A stretch of 64,000 bases of DNA from NCBI GenBank assembly GCA_965198045.1, contig CBDAOL010000005.1, positions 95,542 to 159,541 of the forward strand. The letters are read 5' to 3'. The translations under genes and the position numbers were made by a program. Positions 26,849 to 36,263 of the stretch are shown here, in pieces (position 1 is the first letter of the stretch; each line of letters starts with the position of its first letter). Source of the stretch: CBDDEC01 sp965198045. GTDB taxonomy: Bacteria > Chloroflexota > Dehalococcoidia > UBA2979. Below the pieces are notes generated by a model. The model saw only the letters and a program-made list of their open reading frames with translations. It was not told the DNA's origin and ran no database searches.

Positions 26849-27226
26849 CTATGTCGCGCACAGCTCGCACGTCAACGCCTCCGAGTGTTCATAGCCGCAC
26901 GAGGTGCAGCGCCACTCGGTCAGTCCCTGAGCCAGCGCGCCGGACCGAGCGTGCTCGTGACGGACGTCCAGAGCGCTGTGGCAGTGCGGGCAGATCGTCG
27001 AGGCGAGGGCGGCCTGCTCCTCGTCGGTGCGTGCCCAGCGCCAGATCGTGGCGGCGATGAGGACAGCGACGACGACGCCCGCGGCGGGCGCAGCGCTGTC
27101 CGGACCCCAGATGCGGACGACGCGTGTCGTGACGACGAACCAGACGGCGGCGGCGAAGATGGCCAGCGGCGCTGCCACGGCGGTCGCGCGCAGGGCGTCG
27201 CGGCGTCGACCGAGCGCACGCAACAT
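26849..27226 (-). CDS. Membrane protein with C-terminal zinc ribbon
   Basis: 125 residues from ATG 27226. Two hydrophobic segments (VAAPLAIFAAAVWFVVTTR and GVVVAVLIAATIWRWA) are followed by a cytoplasmic tail with CPHCHSALDVRHEH and CTSCGYEHSEALTCELC, a double CxxC zinc ribbon. No named family is recognised. The start codon is seven bases after the pyrD stop, so it is probably the last gene of a two-gene unit with pyrD. Confidence 0.65.
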   Translation of the reverse strand: MLRALGRRRDALRATAVAAPLAIFAAAVWFVVTTRVVRIWGPDSAAPAAGVVVAVLIAATIWRWARTDEEQAALASTICPHCHSALDVRHEHARSGALAQGLTEWRCTSCGYEHSEALTCELCAT

Positions 27227-27233
27227 CCGAGGG

Positions 27234-28163
27234 TCAGTCCATACGGCGGGCGACGCCGCGGATGTCTTCGATGCGCTCGACACCCTCGGTCGTACACCAC
27301 GCCTCGAGCTCGTCAAGGATGCGCCAGGGAGCGGCCGGGTCGAGGAACGTCGCGGTGCCGATCTGGACGGCGGTCGCGCCCGCCATAATGAACTCGACGA
27401 CGTCTTCGCCGGACATCGCGCCGCCCGAGGCGACCACCGGAATCTCGTTCGCGGAGGCGGCGAGGAAGACATTGCGCAAAGCGATCGGCTTGATCGCCGG
27501 GCCGGAGAGCCCGCCGAACGTGGTACCGAGCGCCGGTCGCCGCCGTTCGATGTCGATGGCGAGCGCGGGGATGGTGTTCATGATGGTGACGGCGTGGGCG
27601 CCGGCCGAAGCCACCGCGTCGACGATCGGACGGATGTCCTCGACGCTCGGAGTCAGCTTGACCAGCATCGGAAGCGATGTGTTCGCCGCTACTTCGCGTA
27701 CGACCTCGGCTGCCGCGTGAGGGTCCTGACCGAACTCGAGCCCGCCCTGGTCCACGTTGGGGCACGACACGTTCACCTCGAGCGCCGCGACGCCCGCGAC
27801 GCCGTCCAGGCGAGCGGCGAGCTGGCCGTACTCGGGCACGGTGTCGCCCATGATGTTGACGATCGCCGGGACGTCCCAGCGCGCCCAGGTGGGCGCGACG
27901 CGTTTGATCAGCGCGCCGACACCGATGTTCTGGAAGCCGATCGAGTTCAACATGCCGGCGGGCGTCTCGACGGTCCTCGGCGTCTGGTTGCCGCGCCGCG
28001 GTCGCAGTGTGGTGCCCTTCGAGATCACTGCGCCCAGGCGGTCGATGTCGTAGTGGGCGGCAAGTTCGAGGGCGTTCGAGAAGGTCCCGGAGGCGGTGAT
28101 CACGGGATTGCGCAGCGCGAGCTCGATCTTGTGGTGCGGCGCCAGGTTGACGCTCAGGTCCAT
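27234..28163 (-). CDS. pyrD: Dihydroorotate dehydrogenase, class 1B catalytic subunit
   Basis: 309 residues from ATG 28163, with a GAGGAG ribosome-binding site. FMN-barrel motifs are ITASGTFSNALELA and SKGTTLRPRRGNQTPRTVET, the catalytic-cysteine loop EVNVSCPNVDQGG (Cys base marks class 1), VKLTPSVEDI, GLSGPAIKPIALR and VASGGAMSGEDVVEFIMAG. Class 1B enzymes use NAD through the PyrK iron-sulfur flavoprotein, which is encoded at 31.5-32.3 kb in the main pyr operon. It oxidises dihydroorotate to orotate. A TATCAT box lies about 35 bases upstream. Confidence 0.93.
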   Translation of the reverse strand: MDLSVNLAPHHKIELALRNPVITASGTFSNALELAAHYDIDRLGAVISKGTTLRPRRGNQTPRTVETPAGMLNSIGFQNIGVGALIKRVAPTWARWDVPAIVNIMGDTVPEYGQLAARLDGVAGVAALEVNVSCPNVDQGGLEFGQDPHAAAEVVREVAANTSLPMLVKLTPSVEDIRPIVDAVASAGAHAVTIMNTIPALAIDIERRRPALGTTFGGLSGPAIKPIALRNVFLAASANEIPVVASGGAMSGEDVVEFIMAGATAVQIGTATFLDPAAPWRILDELEAWCTTEGVERIEDIRGVARRMD

Positions 28164-28238
28164 CGACGGCTCCTCGGCAGCTGTGCTCCGTCGATGATAC
28201 GCCGTGACGCCAGCCCGGGCGCGCTGGGGGCGCACGCA

Positions 28239-28270
28239 GAACGACGCCCCCGGGGTCGGGGGCGTCGTTT
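28239..28270 (-). terminator. Strong hairpin between the small zinc protein gene and pyrD
   Basis: AACGACGCCCCC (28240-28251) pairs perfectly with GGGGGCGTCGTT (28258-28269) around a six-base loop. It lies downstream of the minus-strand gene ending at 28297. The flanking run on the minus-strand exit side (TTCTGC) is weak in T, so termination efficiency is uncertain. Confidence 0.5.
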
Positions 28271-28296
28271 GGTTGTGAACCGTGCCGTGCCGCTGG

Positions 28297-28569
28297 TTAG
28301 CGGACGGCGTCGTCCGAGAGCACGATCTCCGAGGGCTTCGAGAACCTCGAGGAGTCGCGGAGATCCGCGCGTAGCGTGTTGGTCTGTTCCCACATCACGC
28401 TCTCGTTCGAGTTCGAGAAGTTCTTGGCGAGACCACAGCGCTTGCAGACACCCTGGCTCTCGCGCCCGTTGGGGGCCTCGATGCGCCAGTGGTGCACACA
28501 GTTCTTGCGCGACCGGCGCGCGGTCGCGGTGGTCTTGCGGCTCTTGGTCTTGGTCGCTGCGCCACTCAT
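28297..28569 (-). CDS. Small zinc-binding protein, basic N-terminus
   Basis: 90 residues. A Lys/Arg/Thr-rich head (KTKSRKTTATARRSRKN) is followed by CVHHWRIEAP and CKRCGLAKNF, which can form a Cys/His zinc site, and a polar tail. I believe similar short proteins occur in Chloroflexota genomes, but their function is not known to me. The basic head suggests nucleic-acid binding (inference). The gene stands alone; a TACAAT -10-like hexamer on its strand lies at 28738-28733. Confidence 0.65.
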   Translation of the reverse strand: MSGAATKTKSRKTTATARRSRKNCVHHWRIEAPNGRESQGVCKRCGLAKNFSNSNESVMWEQTNTLRADLRDSSRFSKPSEIVLSDDAVR

Positions 28570-29005
28570 CTGAGCTGTTCCATCCTTGCGATGACGACAC
28601 CCCGCAGTGTGTGGCCTGTCGTCGCCTCCGCTTCATCCAAGCCGCCGACATCAGCCAGCTAGCTCAGATCTCGGGCCCACACGCCCGAATCGCCGAGACA
28701 TTGTCCGCAGCATCTCCGGCTGCGTCAACGTTATTGTACTAAAAAAGTTTTAAACTTCCCTAATACACCTTCCGGAATGCCATTCCGCCTGCCGTGGAGC
28801 CCCGATATACTCGGATCCACGGCTAGGGCTCTTCATAGCCCGCTCGACCCGCGTCGAGCTTCCGGTCGTTGTAGACAGAACGCTCAAAACGGCCCGGAGG
28901 TTCCCCGCCAGGGCGTATTTCTCGACAGATTTGTCATCGAAGGCTCATTTGGACGGGTTTCTGGCCGCGGAACACTCGTAATACGTCAAGAAGGCTCCGA
29001 AGAAA
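28570..29005. promoter_or_regulatory. 436-base intergenic control region between the small zinc protein and mrp
   Basis: No gene is visible. It holds an AT-rich patch unusual for this genome with the palindrome AAGTTTTAAACTT (28745-28757), the inverted repeat CGGAAT-GCC-ATTCCG (28773-28787), and a -10-like TATACT (28806-28811) for the plus strand. Two adjacent hairpins follow: GGGCT/AGCCC (28826-28841) and GCTCGAC/GTCGAGC (28842-28859). The CGGAAT repeat would overlap the -35 position of TATACT, so it could be an operator. These roles are inferred from layout. Confidence 0.45.
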
Positions 29006-30055
29006 GTGGGTTCACGAGTGGTTGACGAGCAGAATGTGCTCGCAGCGCTACGTGGCGTGAACGACCCCGAGCTCCATCGCGACATCGTCTCGCTAGGGAT
29101 GGTCCGCAACCTCCAGATCGACGGATCGAACGTCTCGTTCGAGCTGGTGCTGACAACGCCCGCCTGTCCCCTTCGCGAAACCATCGACCGCGACGTGCAC
29201 GCCGCACTCGATCCGGTCGCTGGCGTCGGAGAGGTGACGATCGACTGGGGCGCCGAGGTTCGTGGGACGGCGGCGAGAGGCGAGGGGCCGCAGCCGATCC
29301 CGGGCGTGAAGAACATCATTGCGGTCGCTTCGAACAAGGGTGGCGTTGGCAAATCCACCGTCGCCGTGAACCTCACAGTGGCCCTGGCGCGGCTCGGCGC
29401 GGCGGTCGGGCTCCTCGACGCCGACATCACCGGACCGAACGTTCCGACGATGATGGGCATCGACGGCGGGCTGCAGGCGGACGGCAACCAGGGCCTACGG
29501 CCGGTCGAGGCTCATGGCGTGCTGGCCGTCTCGCTAGGCTTCGTCTTGCCAAAGGGCACGCCGGTCGTCTGGCGGGGTCCGATGGTCGGCACGGGCGTGC
29601 GACAACTGATGCACGATGTCGACTGGGGCGAACTCGACTACCTGATCGTCGACCTGCCGCCTGGCACGTCGGACGCCTCGATGAGCATGGCGCAGGAGGC
29701 GCTGATCTCCGGCGCAGTCATCGTCTCGACGCCGCAGGTGGTGGCGCTCGAGGACGCGCGCAAGGCGGTGGGGATGTTCGACCGGCTCGCGGTGCCGGTC
29801 TTCGGCATCATTGAGAACATGAGCGGCGAAGTCTTCGGCCGCGGCGGGGCCGAGATTGCAGCCGACGAGCTTGGGGTCGAGTTCCTGGGTGAGCTCCCCC
29901 TCGACGCTCGCATCCGTGAGGGTGGCGACACCGGCGTGCCGGTGATCGTGGGCCACCCTGACTCCGAGATCACCCAAGCGTTTATCGGACTAGCAGAGCA
30001 AGTGGCGGCGCGCTGTTCTGTATTGCAGTATGCAGGCGAGGCAGGTGTGCCATGA
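29006..30055 (+). CDS. Mrp/ApbC-type iron-sulfur cluster carrier ATPase
   Basis: 349 residues. An N-terminal MIP18 domain (LRGVNDPELHRDIVSLGMV) is followed by a ParA/MinD-type P-loop ATPase with AVASNKGGVGKSTVAVNLTV (deviant Walker A), LLDADITGPNVPTMMG and DYLIVDLPPGTSDASM. No C-terminal CxxC pair is seen, although the family often uses one to bind the cluster. Mrp proteins carry or insert Fe-S clusters. The start is GTG 29006; GTG 29018 is also possible. Its stop overlaps the next gene by four bases (ATGA). Confidence 0.88.
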   Translation: MGSRVVDEQNVLAALRGVNDPELHRDIVSLGMVRNLQIDGSNVSFELVLTTPACPLRETIDRDVHAALDPVAGVGEVTIDWGAEVRGTAARGEGPQPIPGVKNIIAVASNKGGVGKSTVAVNLTVALARLGAAVGLLDADITGPNVPTMMGIDGGLQADGNQGLRPVEAHGVLAVSLGFVLPKGTPVVWRGPMVGTGVRQLMHDVDWGELDYLIVDLPPGTSDASMSMAQEALISGAVIVSTPQVVALEDARKAVGMFDRLAVPVFGIIENMSGEVFGRGGAEIAADELGVEFLGELPLDARIREGGDTGVPVIVGHPDSEITQAFIGLAEQVAARCSVLQYAGEAGVP

Positions 30056-31200
30056 ACGAAGGCTCTGGACTACTCGAGATCCTGATGGACAGCGGCGACG
30101 GCGGATCCTCGAGCCGCCGCCGAGGTGGTCGTCGGGTCGATTCGATGATCGCCGGTCGGCGCAAGCCGAGTGACGATGCCGACGGCAACGACGCAGAGAA
30201 GAAGCCGGCGCGCCGCCGGCGCACTGCGGCGCCCAAGAACGACGCCACGGCCGAGGAGAAGAAGCCGACACGTCGGCGCACCTCGCGGGCCAAGGCCGAA
30301 GAGCCGGCCGCCGAGGAGAAAAAGCGGGCGCGTAGGCGACGCACCGCCGCGGCCAAGACCGAAGAGCCCGCCGAGGAGAAGCAGCCAGCGCGCCGCCGGA
30401 CCTCGAGGGCCCGGACCCAGACGCCGGTGGCGGCCGAGGAGCCCGAAGCTGCCGTTGAGGAGGCGGTTGCCGAGCCGGCTGAGGCGGCTGAGGCGCCTGA
30501 GGCGCCCGCGGCCGAGGTCGTGACGCCTGCGCGCGCGGCGCCGGCACGGCGGGTGCGAAGCACCCGTACCGCCACGAGCACTGAAGACCTGCCAGCGGCC
30601 GTGGAGGCGGAACTCCAGGAGCTGCGCAGCCTGGTCGAAGACCAGCGCTCCATGCTGACTGAGCTGCGTGCCGGCCTGACGGCGGTCGCCGAGGCGACGG
30701 ACCGTGCGGGGTACCGTCCGCGGCTGGGGATCTTCGTCGACGTGCCGAACGTCATGTACGGCGTGGACGCCGCGTCGAAGCCGGTGCACATGGGCAAGCT
30801 CCTCGACCTCCTCTCCGCGGGGCGGGAGCTCGTGCGGGCGACGGCATACTCACCGGTGTCGGATGATCCGCGCGAGCCGATGGAGCAGCAGAAGTTCGTC
30901 GCGCCGTTCGTGCCCTACAACTACCGCATCACGACGAAGCCGCTCAAGCGCTTCGCAGACGGATCGATCAAGGGCAACTTCGACGTCGAGATGGCGCTGG
31001 ACATGCTGCAGATGGCCGACCGGCTCGATGTGCTCTGCATCGTGTCCGGCGACGCCGACTTCTCACGCGCGGTCGAGGCGGTCCAGACCCGCGGCGTGCG
31101 TGTCGAGGTGGTCGCGTTCGCCGGCAGCGCCTCGATCGAGATGCGGGCGCTCGCCGACAAGTACATCCAGCTCGACGGCATGCTCAACGAGATCACTTAG
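30052..31200 (+). CDS. NYN-domain (LabA/DUF88-like) putative ribonuclease with charged repeat head
   Basis: 382 residues. The first ~170 residues are low-complexity, built from repeated blocks such as EEKKPTRRRTSRAKAEEPA, then an Ala/Glu stretch. A short coiled coil (AELQELRSLVEDQRSMLTEL) precedes the NYN domain from about residue 215: LGIFVDVPNVMYGV (first Asp and Asn), DVEMALDMLQMADRLDVLC and VSGDADFSRAVEAVQTRGV (acidic metal site). NYN domains are PIN-like RNases acting on RNA. It overlaps mrp, so the products are co-expressed. Confidence 0.82.
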   Translation: MNEGSGLLEILMDSGDGGSSSRRRGGRRVDSMIAGRRKPSDDADGNDAEKKPARRRRTAAPKNDATAEEKKPTRRRTSRAKAEEPAAEEKKRARRRRTAAAKTEEPAEEKQPARRRTSRARTQTPVAAEEPEAAVEEAVAEPAEAAEAPEAPAAEVVTPARAAPARRVRSTRTATSTEDLPAAVEAELQELRSLVEDQRSMLTELRAGLTAVAEATDRAGYRPRLGIFVDVPNVMYGVDAASKPVHMGKLLDLLSAGRELVRATAYSPVSDDPREPMEQQKFVAPFVPYNYRITTKPLKRFADGSIKGNFDVEMALDMLQMADRLDVLCIVSGDADFSRAVEAVQTRGVRVEVVAFAGSASIEMRALADKYIQLDGMLNEIT

Positions 31201-31241
31201 GGAGCCCAACGCCGCCTCGCACGGCGCTACTTCGCGCGGCC

Positions 31242-31505
31242 TCAGCTCGATCCGTTCGAGGTCGGCGGAGCGTTGTTGGCGTCCTCGTCGTCCCAGATGC
31301 TTGGCGTGCCCGGGCCGCCGGCGCCGCCGCCCGCAAGGTTTGTGCCGGTGGCGATCGCGGCGATGAAGGCACCACCACCGAGTCCCGCGCCGAGCCCGAG
31401 CAACGCGCCGAGGATCGTCGGATCGATGAACCTCGATCCGACCACGAGCCCAACGACGGCGGCGATCACGACCACGAAGACGTGCAGCTGGAACAACGAG
31501 CGCAT
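31242..31505 (-). CDS. Small Gly/Ala-rich membrane protein
   Basis: 87 residues from ATG 31505. The N-terminal helix (FVVVIAAVVGLVVGS) and a second Gly-rich hydrophobic region (ILGALLGLGAGLGGGAFIAA) span the membrane, and a polar tail ends in Asn/Ser. No family is recognised. It follows pyrK by 32 bases on the same strand and may be the last gene of the pyr operon. The longer open frame upstream is antisense or out of frame to pyrK and was not used. Confidence 0.5.
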   Translation of the reverse strand: MRSLFQLHVFVVVIAAVVGLVVGSRFIDPTILGALLGLGAGLGGGAFIAAIATGTNLAGGGAGGPGTPSIWDDEDANNAPPTSNGSS

Positions 31506-31537
31506 CGGTGACTCCCTCGACGTCCGCGGGTCTGACG

Positions 31538-32314
31538 TTAGGCGTAGACGTCGCGGAGGTCGAACATTGGTCCGTCGCTGCAGACGAGCTTGACGCCGCC
31601 GCGCCGCGGAAAGATGCCGCACGAGTAACAGACGCCAAACCCGCAGGCCATGCGCGCCTCCAACAGTCCCTGGACGGGCTTGGACGTGCCACTGTCCCGG
31701 ACGACGCGGTAGAGCGCTTCGAACATCGGGTCGGGACCGCAGGCGAAGGCCTGGTCGCACCAGCCCAGGAGCCGCTCGAACGGCGCGGTGACGCGCCCTC
31801 GTTCGCCGAGCGAACCGTCCTCGGTCGTCACCACCAGTTCGATCGCCGCCGCCAATCGATCGGCCGGGTAGATCTGTGCGTCGCTGCGACCACCGAGGAT
31901 CAGCGTGACCTCGCGACCCTCGGTGACGAGTCGTTCCGCGAAGCCGATCAGCGGCGCGCATCCGATCCCGCCGCCGACGAGCAGCATCTTCTCGACACGC
32001 TCGCGCGGGTGAAAGCCCTGGCCCAGCGGTCCGACGATGGACATTTCGTCGCCACTGCGACGCCGCGCCAGCCATGCGGTGCCCGTGCCCACGACCTCGA
32101 AGAGAATCGCGAACTCGGCACCGTCGGCGCTCGGACGGGTGCGATGGATCGACATCGCTCGTCCGAGGAGCGGGGCATCGCCCTCGCCGATGTAGACCAT
32201 GACGAACTGGCCATCGTGCCAGGCGTCGTTGGCCCACGGCTGGCGCATCCACAGCACATGCGTGTCGCCATACAGGCGCGCCTGCTCGACGACCTCGACG
32301 GTGTAGCGCTTCAC
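31538..32314 (-). CDS. pyrK: Dihydroorotate dehydrogenase electron-transfer subunit PyrK
   Basis: 258 residues, start GTG 32314 overlapping the previous TGA (GTGA). It has a ferredoxin-reductase-like FAD domain (GRAMSIHRTRPS), an NAD domain (MLLVGGGIGCAPLIGFAERL, FACGPDPMFEAL) and a C-terminal 2Fe-2S knot with four cysteines (ARMACGFGVCYSCG and LVCSDG). It passes electrons from the FMN of class 1B PyrD to NAD. pyrD itself lies 3.4 kb away in another unit. Confidence 0.92.
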   Translation of the reverse strand: MKRYTVEVVEQARLYGDTHVLWMRQPWANDAWHDGQFVMVYIGEGDAPLLGRAMSIHRTRPSADGAEFAILFEVVGTGTAWLARRRSGDEMSIVGPLGQGFHPRERVEKMLLVGGGIGCAPLIGFAERLVTEGREVTLILGGRSDAQIYPADRLAAAIELVVTTEDGSLGERGRVTAPFERLLGWCDQAFACGPDPMFEALYRVVRDSGTSKPVQGLLEARMACGFGVCYSCGIFPRRGGVKLVCSDGPMFDLRDVYA

Positions 32315-32991
32315 GAGGCGGGCACCGTGTCGAGCAGCAGACGACCGACCGCGCTGAGATCGGCGACGACGTCCGTTGCGCCGGCCTTGAGGAGCCGCTC
32401 GGCTGACCGGCTGTCGACGATGCCGATCACGCGCCCCAGGTTTGCGGCGGCGGCGCAGCCCATGTCGTACTCGGTGTCGCCGACCAGCGCCGCCCTCGCG
32501 GGCTCGACACCCAGCTCGGCGAGCGCGGCTAGCGCGGGGTCGGCCGCCGGCTTCGGGGCGGCTGCGGTGTCGCGGCCCACGATGCTGGCGAAGTAGGGCT
32601 GCCAGCCCTGCACCTCGACCATGCGCCGGCCGCCCGTCTCGTTCTTGTTCGTCACGACGCCCAGCGGCGCTCCGGCCGCGTGCAGAGCTCGCAGGAGGTC
32701 GTGCGCGCCCTCGTGTGCCGGCGTCTCTGCGATGTACTCGCCGTGGTAGATGCGGAGATAGCTCTCGTTGATCGCCTCGGCGACCGCACGAGGCGCACCG
32801 GTCACGCGTTCCGCCAGGTCGGCCATCGGCGCGCCGATGATGGGGATGACCGCCTCCGCGTCGACTTCGTAGCCGTGCTCACGGCAGGCAGCCGCCATGG
32901 CGCGAGCGATCGTGGGAAGCGAGTCGACGAGCGTACCGTCCAGGTCGAAGAGGACGGCGTCGAGTCCGTCACCGATGCGCGCCGCGGTCAC
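32311..32991 (-). CDS. HAD-superfamily phosphatase (Gph/PpaX-like)
   Basis: 226 residues, start GTG 32991 overlapping the carB stop (GTGA). HAD motifs are complete: [15 protein letters not shown] (motif I with both aspartates), [11 protein letters not shown] (motif II Thr), [11 protein letters not shown] (motif III Lys) and [13 protein letters not shown] (motif IV). The cap region resembles phosphoglycolate/pyrophosphate phosphatases. Its position between carB and pyrK, with overlapping starts and stops, suggests a role linked to pyrimidine synthesis, such as removing a phosphorylated by-product (inference). Confidence 0.85.
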   Translation of the reverse strand: MTAARIGDGLDAVLFDLDGTLVDSLPTIARAMAAACREHGYEVDAEAVIPIIGAPMADLAERVTGAPRAVAEAINESYLRIYHGEYIAETPAHEGAHDLLRALHAAGAPLGVVTNKNETGGRRMVEVQGWQPYFASIVGRDTAAAPKPAADPALAALAELGVEPARAALVGDTEYDMGCAAAANLGRVIGIVDSRSAERLLKAGATDVVADLSAVGRLLLDTVPAS

Positions 32992-35900
32992 TCGTGGCCG
33001 TCGCGGTAATCGATGAGCGGTCGCACGTCATAAGAGCCGGGCGCGCTCAGCGAGTCGATCGCCGCGCGGGCCGTGTCCAACGACGTGAAGGTCGGGATGT
33101 GCATCTCCGTGGCGTTGCGGCGAATGTCGAACCCGTCACGACGGGTCTCGGTGCGGCCGCCCTCGAGCGTGTTGATCACGGCCCGCACCGTAGCGTCGCG
33201 GATCACGTCGACGACGTTGGGATGGCCCTCGTTCAGTCGCTTGGCCACGCTCTGGACGGGCAGTCCGAGCCCCTCGATCAGTGCAGCGGTGCCCTCGGTG
33301 GCGTACAGGGGACAGCCGGCTTCGTGCAGCGCGCGGATCAGCGGCACGGCCGCCGTCTTCGTCTGGTTGGACAGTGAGAGCAGGAACGGAGTTTCCGGCA
33401 GCACGCCGAGGTCGCTCGCGATCATCGCCTTGCGCACAGCAGCGTCGAACGTGCGATCGACGCCCATAACTTCGCCCGTTGACTTCATCTCGGGGCCGAG
33501 GAAGGTGTCGACGTCTGTCAGCTTCGACATTGAGAACACCGGCGCTTTGACGGCCACGAGGTCGCGCTCCGGGTAGAGACCGCTCTGGTAGCCGAGGTCC
33601 GCGAGGCGTTCGCCGAGCATGACCTTCACCGCCAGCTCCACCATGGGCACGCCGGTCACTTTCGAGATGAACGGCACCGTCCGCGAAGACCGCGGGTTGA
33701 CCTCGATGACGAAGACGCCGGGGCCGTCAGGCTGCGCCTCGGGCGCAATCACGAACTGCACGTTCATCAGCCCGCGGACCTCCAAGGCCCCCGCCATACG
33801 TGTCGTGTAGTCGACGATGGCGTCCCGCTGCGCCTCGGTGACGTTCTGGGGCGGGTACACGGCCATCGAGTCGCCCGAATGCACGCCGGCGCGCTCGATG
33901 TGCTCCATCATCCCCGGGATCAACACTGTCTCGCCGTCGCAGACGGCGTCGATCTCGACCTCCAGACCGTCGAGGTACTTGTCGATGAGCACGACAGCGT
34001 TCTCGGCGAGCGCCGCGCCGAAGAACCTGACGAGCTCGTTGGCGTCCTGCACGACCTCCATCGCTCGGCCGCCGAGCACGTAGGAGGGGCGTACGAGGAC
34101 CGGGTAGCCGATCGCCTCGGCGGTGGTGAGCGCCTCCTCGAGGTCCGTCACCGCTGCGCCCGGGGGTTGCGGTACGTCCAGCTCGGATAGCGTCGCTTCG
34201 AAGCGCCCTCGATCCTCCGCGAGATCGATCGAGTCGGCGGAGGAGCCGGCGATCGGCAGCGCGGCCGATTGCAGGCGGGCAGCCATGTTGACGGCCGTCT
34301 GGCCGCCGAACTGGACGATCGAGGGCGGCGCTTCGCCGCTGTCGCCGGCCTCGTTTTCAAGCAGGTCGCGCACGGACTCCTCGTCGAGCGGTTCGAAGTA
34401 GAGCCGGTCGGAGGTGTCAAAGTCGGTGGATACGGTCTCCGGGTTGGAGTTGGCCAGCACCGCCTCGATACCAGCCTCCTGCAACGCCCACGCGGCGCGG
34501 ACGGAGCAGTAATCGAACTCGATGCCCTGGCCAATGCGGATCGGTCCAGAGCCGATCACGAGCATCTTCTCGGCCGAAGTCGGCAAAGCCTCGTTCTCCT
34601 CCTCGTATGTCGAGTAGAAGTAGGGCGTGGCTGCGTCGAACTCGGCGGCGCAGGTGTCGACCATCTTGTAGACGGGTCGCAGTCCCCACTCGTCTCGCAG
34701 CGAGCGCACCTGCTCCGGCAACCGGTCGGCGAGCGTGGCGATCTGCACGTCGCCGAAGCCGAGGCGCTTCGCGTCGCGCAGCAGGCGCGGCGTCATTTCC
34801 TTCGTGAGCAGCTGCCGCTCCATCGCGACGATGCGTCCGAGGCGTTCGACGAACCACGGGTCGATGCCGCTGCGGCGTGCGATTTCGCGGGCGTCGATGC
34901 CCCGACGTATGGCGCCGAGCACGGCCCAGAGCCGCTCGTCTGTGGCGTGGAGGGGCGGATCGTCGCCCCAGGTGGCGTCCTCCCAGAGCAGGGAGCGACC
35001 GCCGACCTCGAGCGAACGGATGGCCTTCTGCAGCGCCGCCTCGAACGTGCGGTCGATCGCCATCACCTCGCCGGTCGCCTTCATCTGCGTGCCGAGCGCG
35101 CGATCACCGGAGGCGAACTTGTCGAAGGGCCAGCGGGGGATCTTGACGACGCAGTAGTCGAGGGCTGGTTCAAAGGCGGCGGTCGTGCGCTCCGTGACGC
35201 TGTTCGGGATCTCGTCGAGGCGCTTGCCGGCGGCAATCTTCGCGGCGACCCGGGCGATCGGGTAGCCCGTTGCCTTCGACGCGAGCGCGGAGGAACGAGA
35301 AACACGCGGATTGACCTCGATCACGTAGTAGGCGAGCTCCTCGGACATCTCGGCGTCGTCCCGGGGGACGATGTCTGGCCGCGGCGCGAGCGCGAACTGC
35401 ACGTTGCAGCCGCCCTCGATGCCCAGCGCCCGGATGATCTTGAGCGCGCTGTCGCGGAGCGCCTGGTACTCGGTGTCGGAGAGCGTCTGCGAGGGTGCGA
35501 CGACGATAGAGTCGCCGGTGTGGACGCCCATCGGGTCGAGGTTCTCTATGTTGCAGATCGTGATGCAGGTGTCGTTGGCGTCCCGCATCACCTCGTACTC
35601 CAGCTCCTTCCAGCCGAGGAGCGAGCGTTCAACCAGGACCTGGGTGATGGGCGACGCAGCGAGGCCGGTCGTGACGAGCGCGCGATAAGCCTCAGGCGAG
35701 TGCGCGATACCGCCGCCTGTGCCACCGAGCGTGTAGGCGGGACGGATCACCGCGGGCAGGCCGATCTCCTCGACGGCCGCCTCGGCATCCGCCCACGACT
35801 CGACGATCGACGAGGGTGGTGTCGGCTCGCCGATGGCATCAAGCAGGTCGCGGAAACTCTCGCGGTCCTCGGCGAGCTTGATCGTCTCGACGGTCGATCC

Positions 35901-36263
35901 GATCAGTCGGACATCGTATTTATCCAGCACCCCTGCCTCGGCGAGGGCGATCGCGAGGTTGAGGCCGGTCTGGCCGCCCAGGGTGGGCAGCAGAGCTTCA
36001 GGGCGCTCGCGATCGATGATGCGCTCGAGGACATCGACGGTCAGCGGCTCGATGTAAATCACGTCGGCAATGCCGTCGTCGGTCATGATCGTCGCCGGAT
36101 TGGAGTTGACGAGGATGGAGCGGATGCCCTCCTCGCGCATGGCCTTGCAGGCCTGCGTACCGGCGTAATCGAACTCGGCAGCCTGCCCGATCACAATCGG
36201 ACCGCTGCCGATGATGAGCACCGAGGACGGCTTCGCGGGCGCGGGCGTGGCTTTGGCGGTCAG
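32988..36263 (-). CDS. carB: Carbamoyl-phosphate synthase large subunit
   Basis: 1091 residues if translation starts at CTG 36263, or 1077 from GTG 36221. Both ATP-grasp halves are complete, opening with [20 protein letters not shown] and, in the second half, [20 protein letters not shown], followed by a C-terminal MGS-like regulatory domain. The GTG lies inside the first conserved strand. The CTG overlaps the preceding TGA as CTGA, gives the usual short N-terminal extension ([13 protein letters not shown]), and has GAGGG ten bases upstream. With carA it makes carbamoyl phosphate from glutamine, bicarbonate and ATP. Confidence 0.93.
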   Translation of the reverse strand: MTAKATPAPAKPSSVLIIGSGPIVIGQAAEFDYAGTQACKAMREEGIRSILVNSNPATIMTDDGIADVIYIEPLTVDVLERIIDRERPEALLPTLGGQTGLNLAIALAEAGVLDKYDVRLIGSTVETIKLAEDRESFRDLLDAIGEPTPPSSIVESWADAEAAVEEIGLPAVIRPAYTLGGTGGGIAHSPEAYRALVTTGLAASPITQVLVERSLLGWKELEYEVMRDANDTCITICNIENLDPMGVHTGDSIVVAPSQTLSDTEYQALRDSALKIIRALGIEGGCNVQFALAPRPDIVPRDDAEMSEELAYYVIEVNPRVSRSSALASKATGYPIARVAAKIAAGKRLDEIPNSVTERTTAAFEPALDYCVVKIPRWPFDKFASGDRALGTQMKATGEVMAIDRTFEAALQKAIRSLEVGGRSLLWEDATWGDDPPLHATDERLWAVLGAIRRGIDAREIARRSGIDPWFVERLGRIVAMERQLLTKEMTPRLLRDAKRLGFGDVQIATLADRLPEQVRSLRDEWGLRPVYKMVDTCAAEFDAATPYFYSTYEEENEALPTSAEKMLVIGSGPIRIGQGIEFDYCSVRAAWALQEAGIEAVLANSNPETVSTDFDTSDRLYFEPLDEESVRDLLENEAGDSGEAPPSIVQFGGQTAVNMAARLQSAALPIAGSSADSIDLAEDRGRFEATLSELDVPQPPGAAVTDLEEALTTAEAIGYPVLVRPSYVLGGRAMEVVQDANELVRFFGAALAENAVVLIDKYLDGLEVEIDAVCDGETVLIPGMMEHIERAGVHSGDSMAVYPPQNVTEAQRDAIVDYTTRMAGALEVRGLMNVQFVIAPEAQPDGPGVFVIEVNPRSSRTVPFISKVTGVPMVELAVKVMLGERLADLGYQSGLYPERDLVAVKAPVFSMSKLTDVDTFLGPEMKSTGEVMGVDRTFDAAVRKAMIASDLGVLPETPFLLSLSNQTKTAAVPLIRALHEAGCPLYATEGTAALIEGLGLPVQSVAKRLNEGHPNVVDVIRDATVRAVINTLEGGRTETRRDGFDIRRNATEMHIPTFTSLDTARAAIDSLSAPGSYDVRPLIDYRDGHE

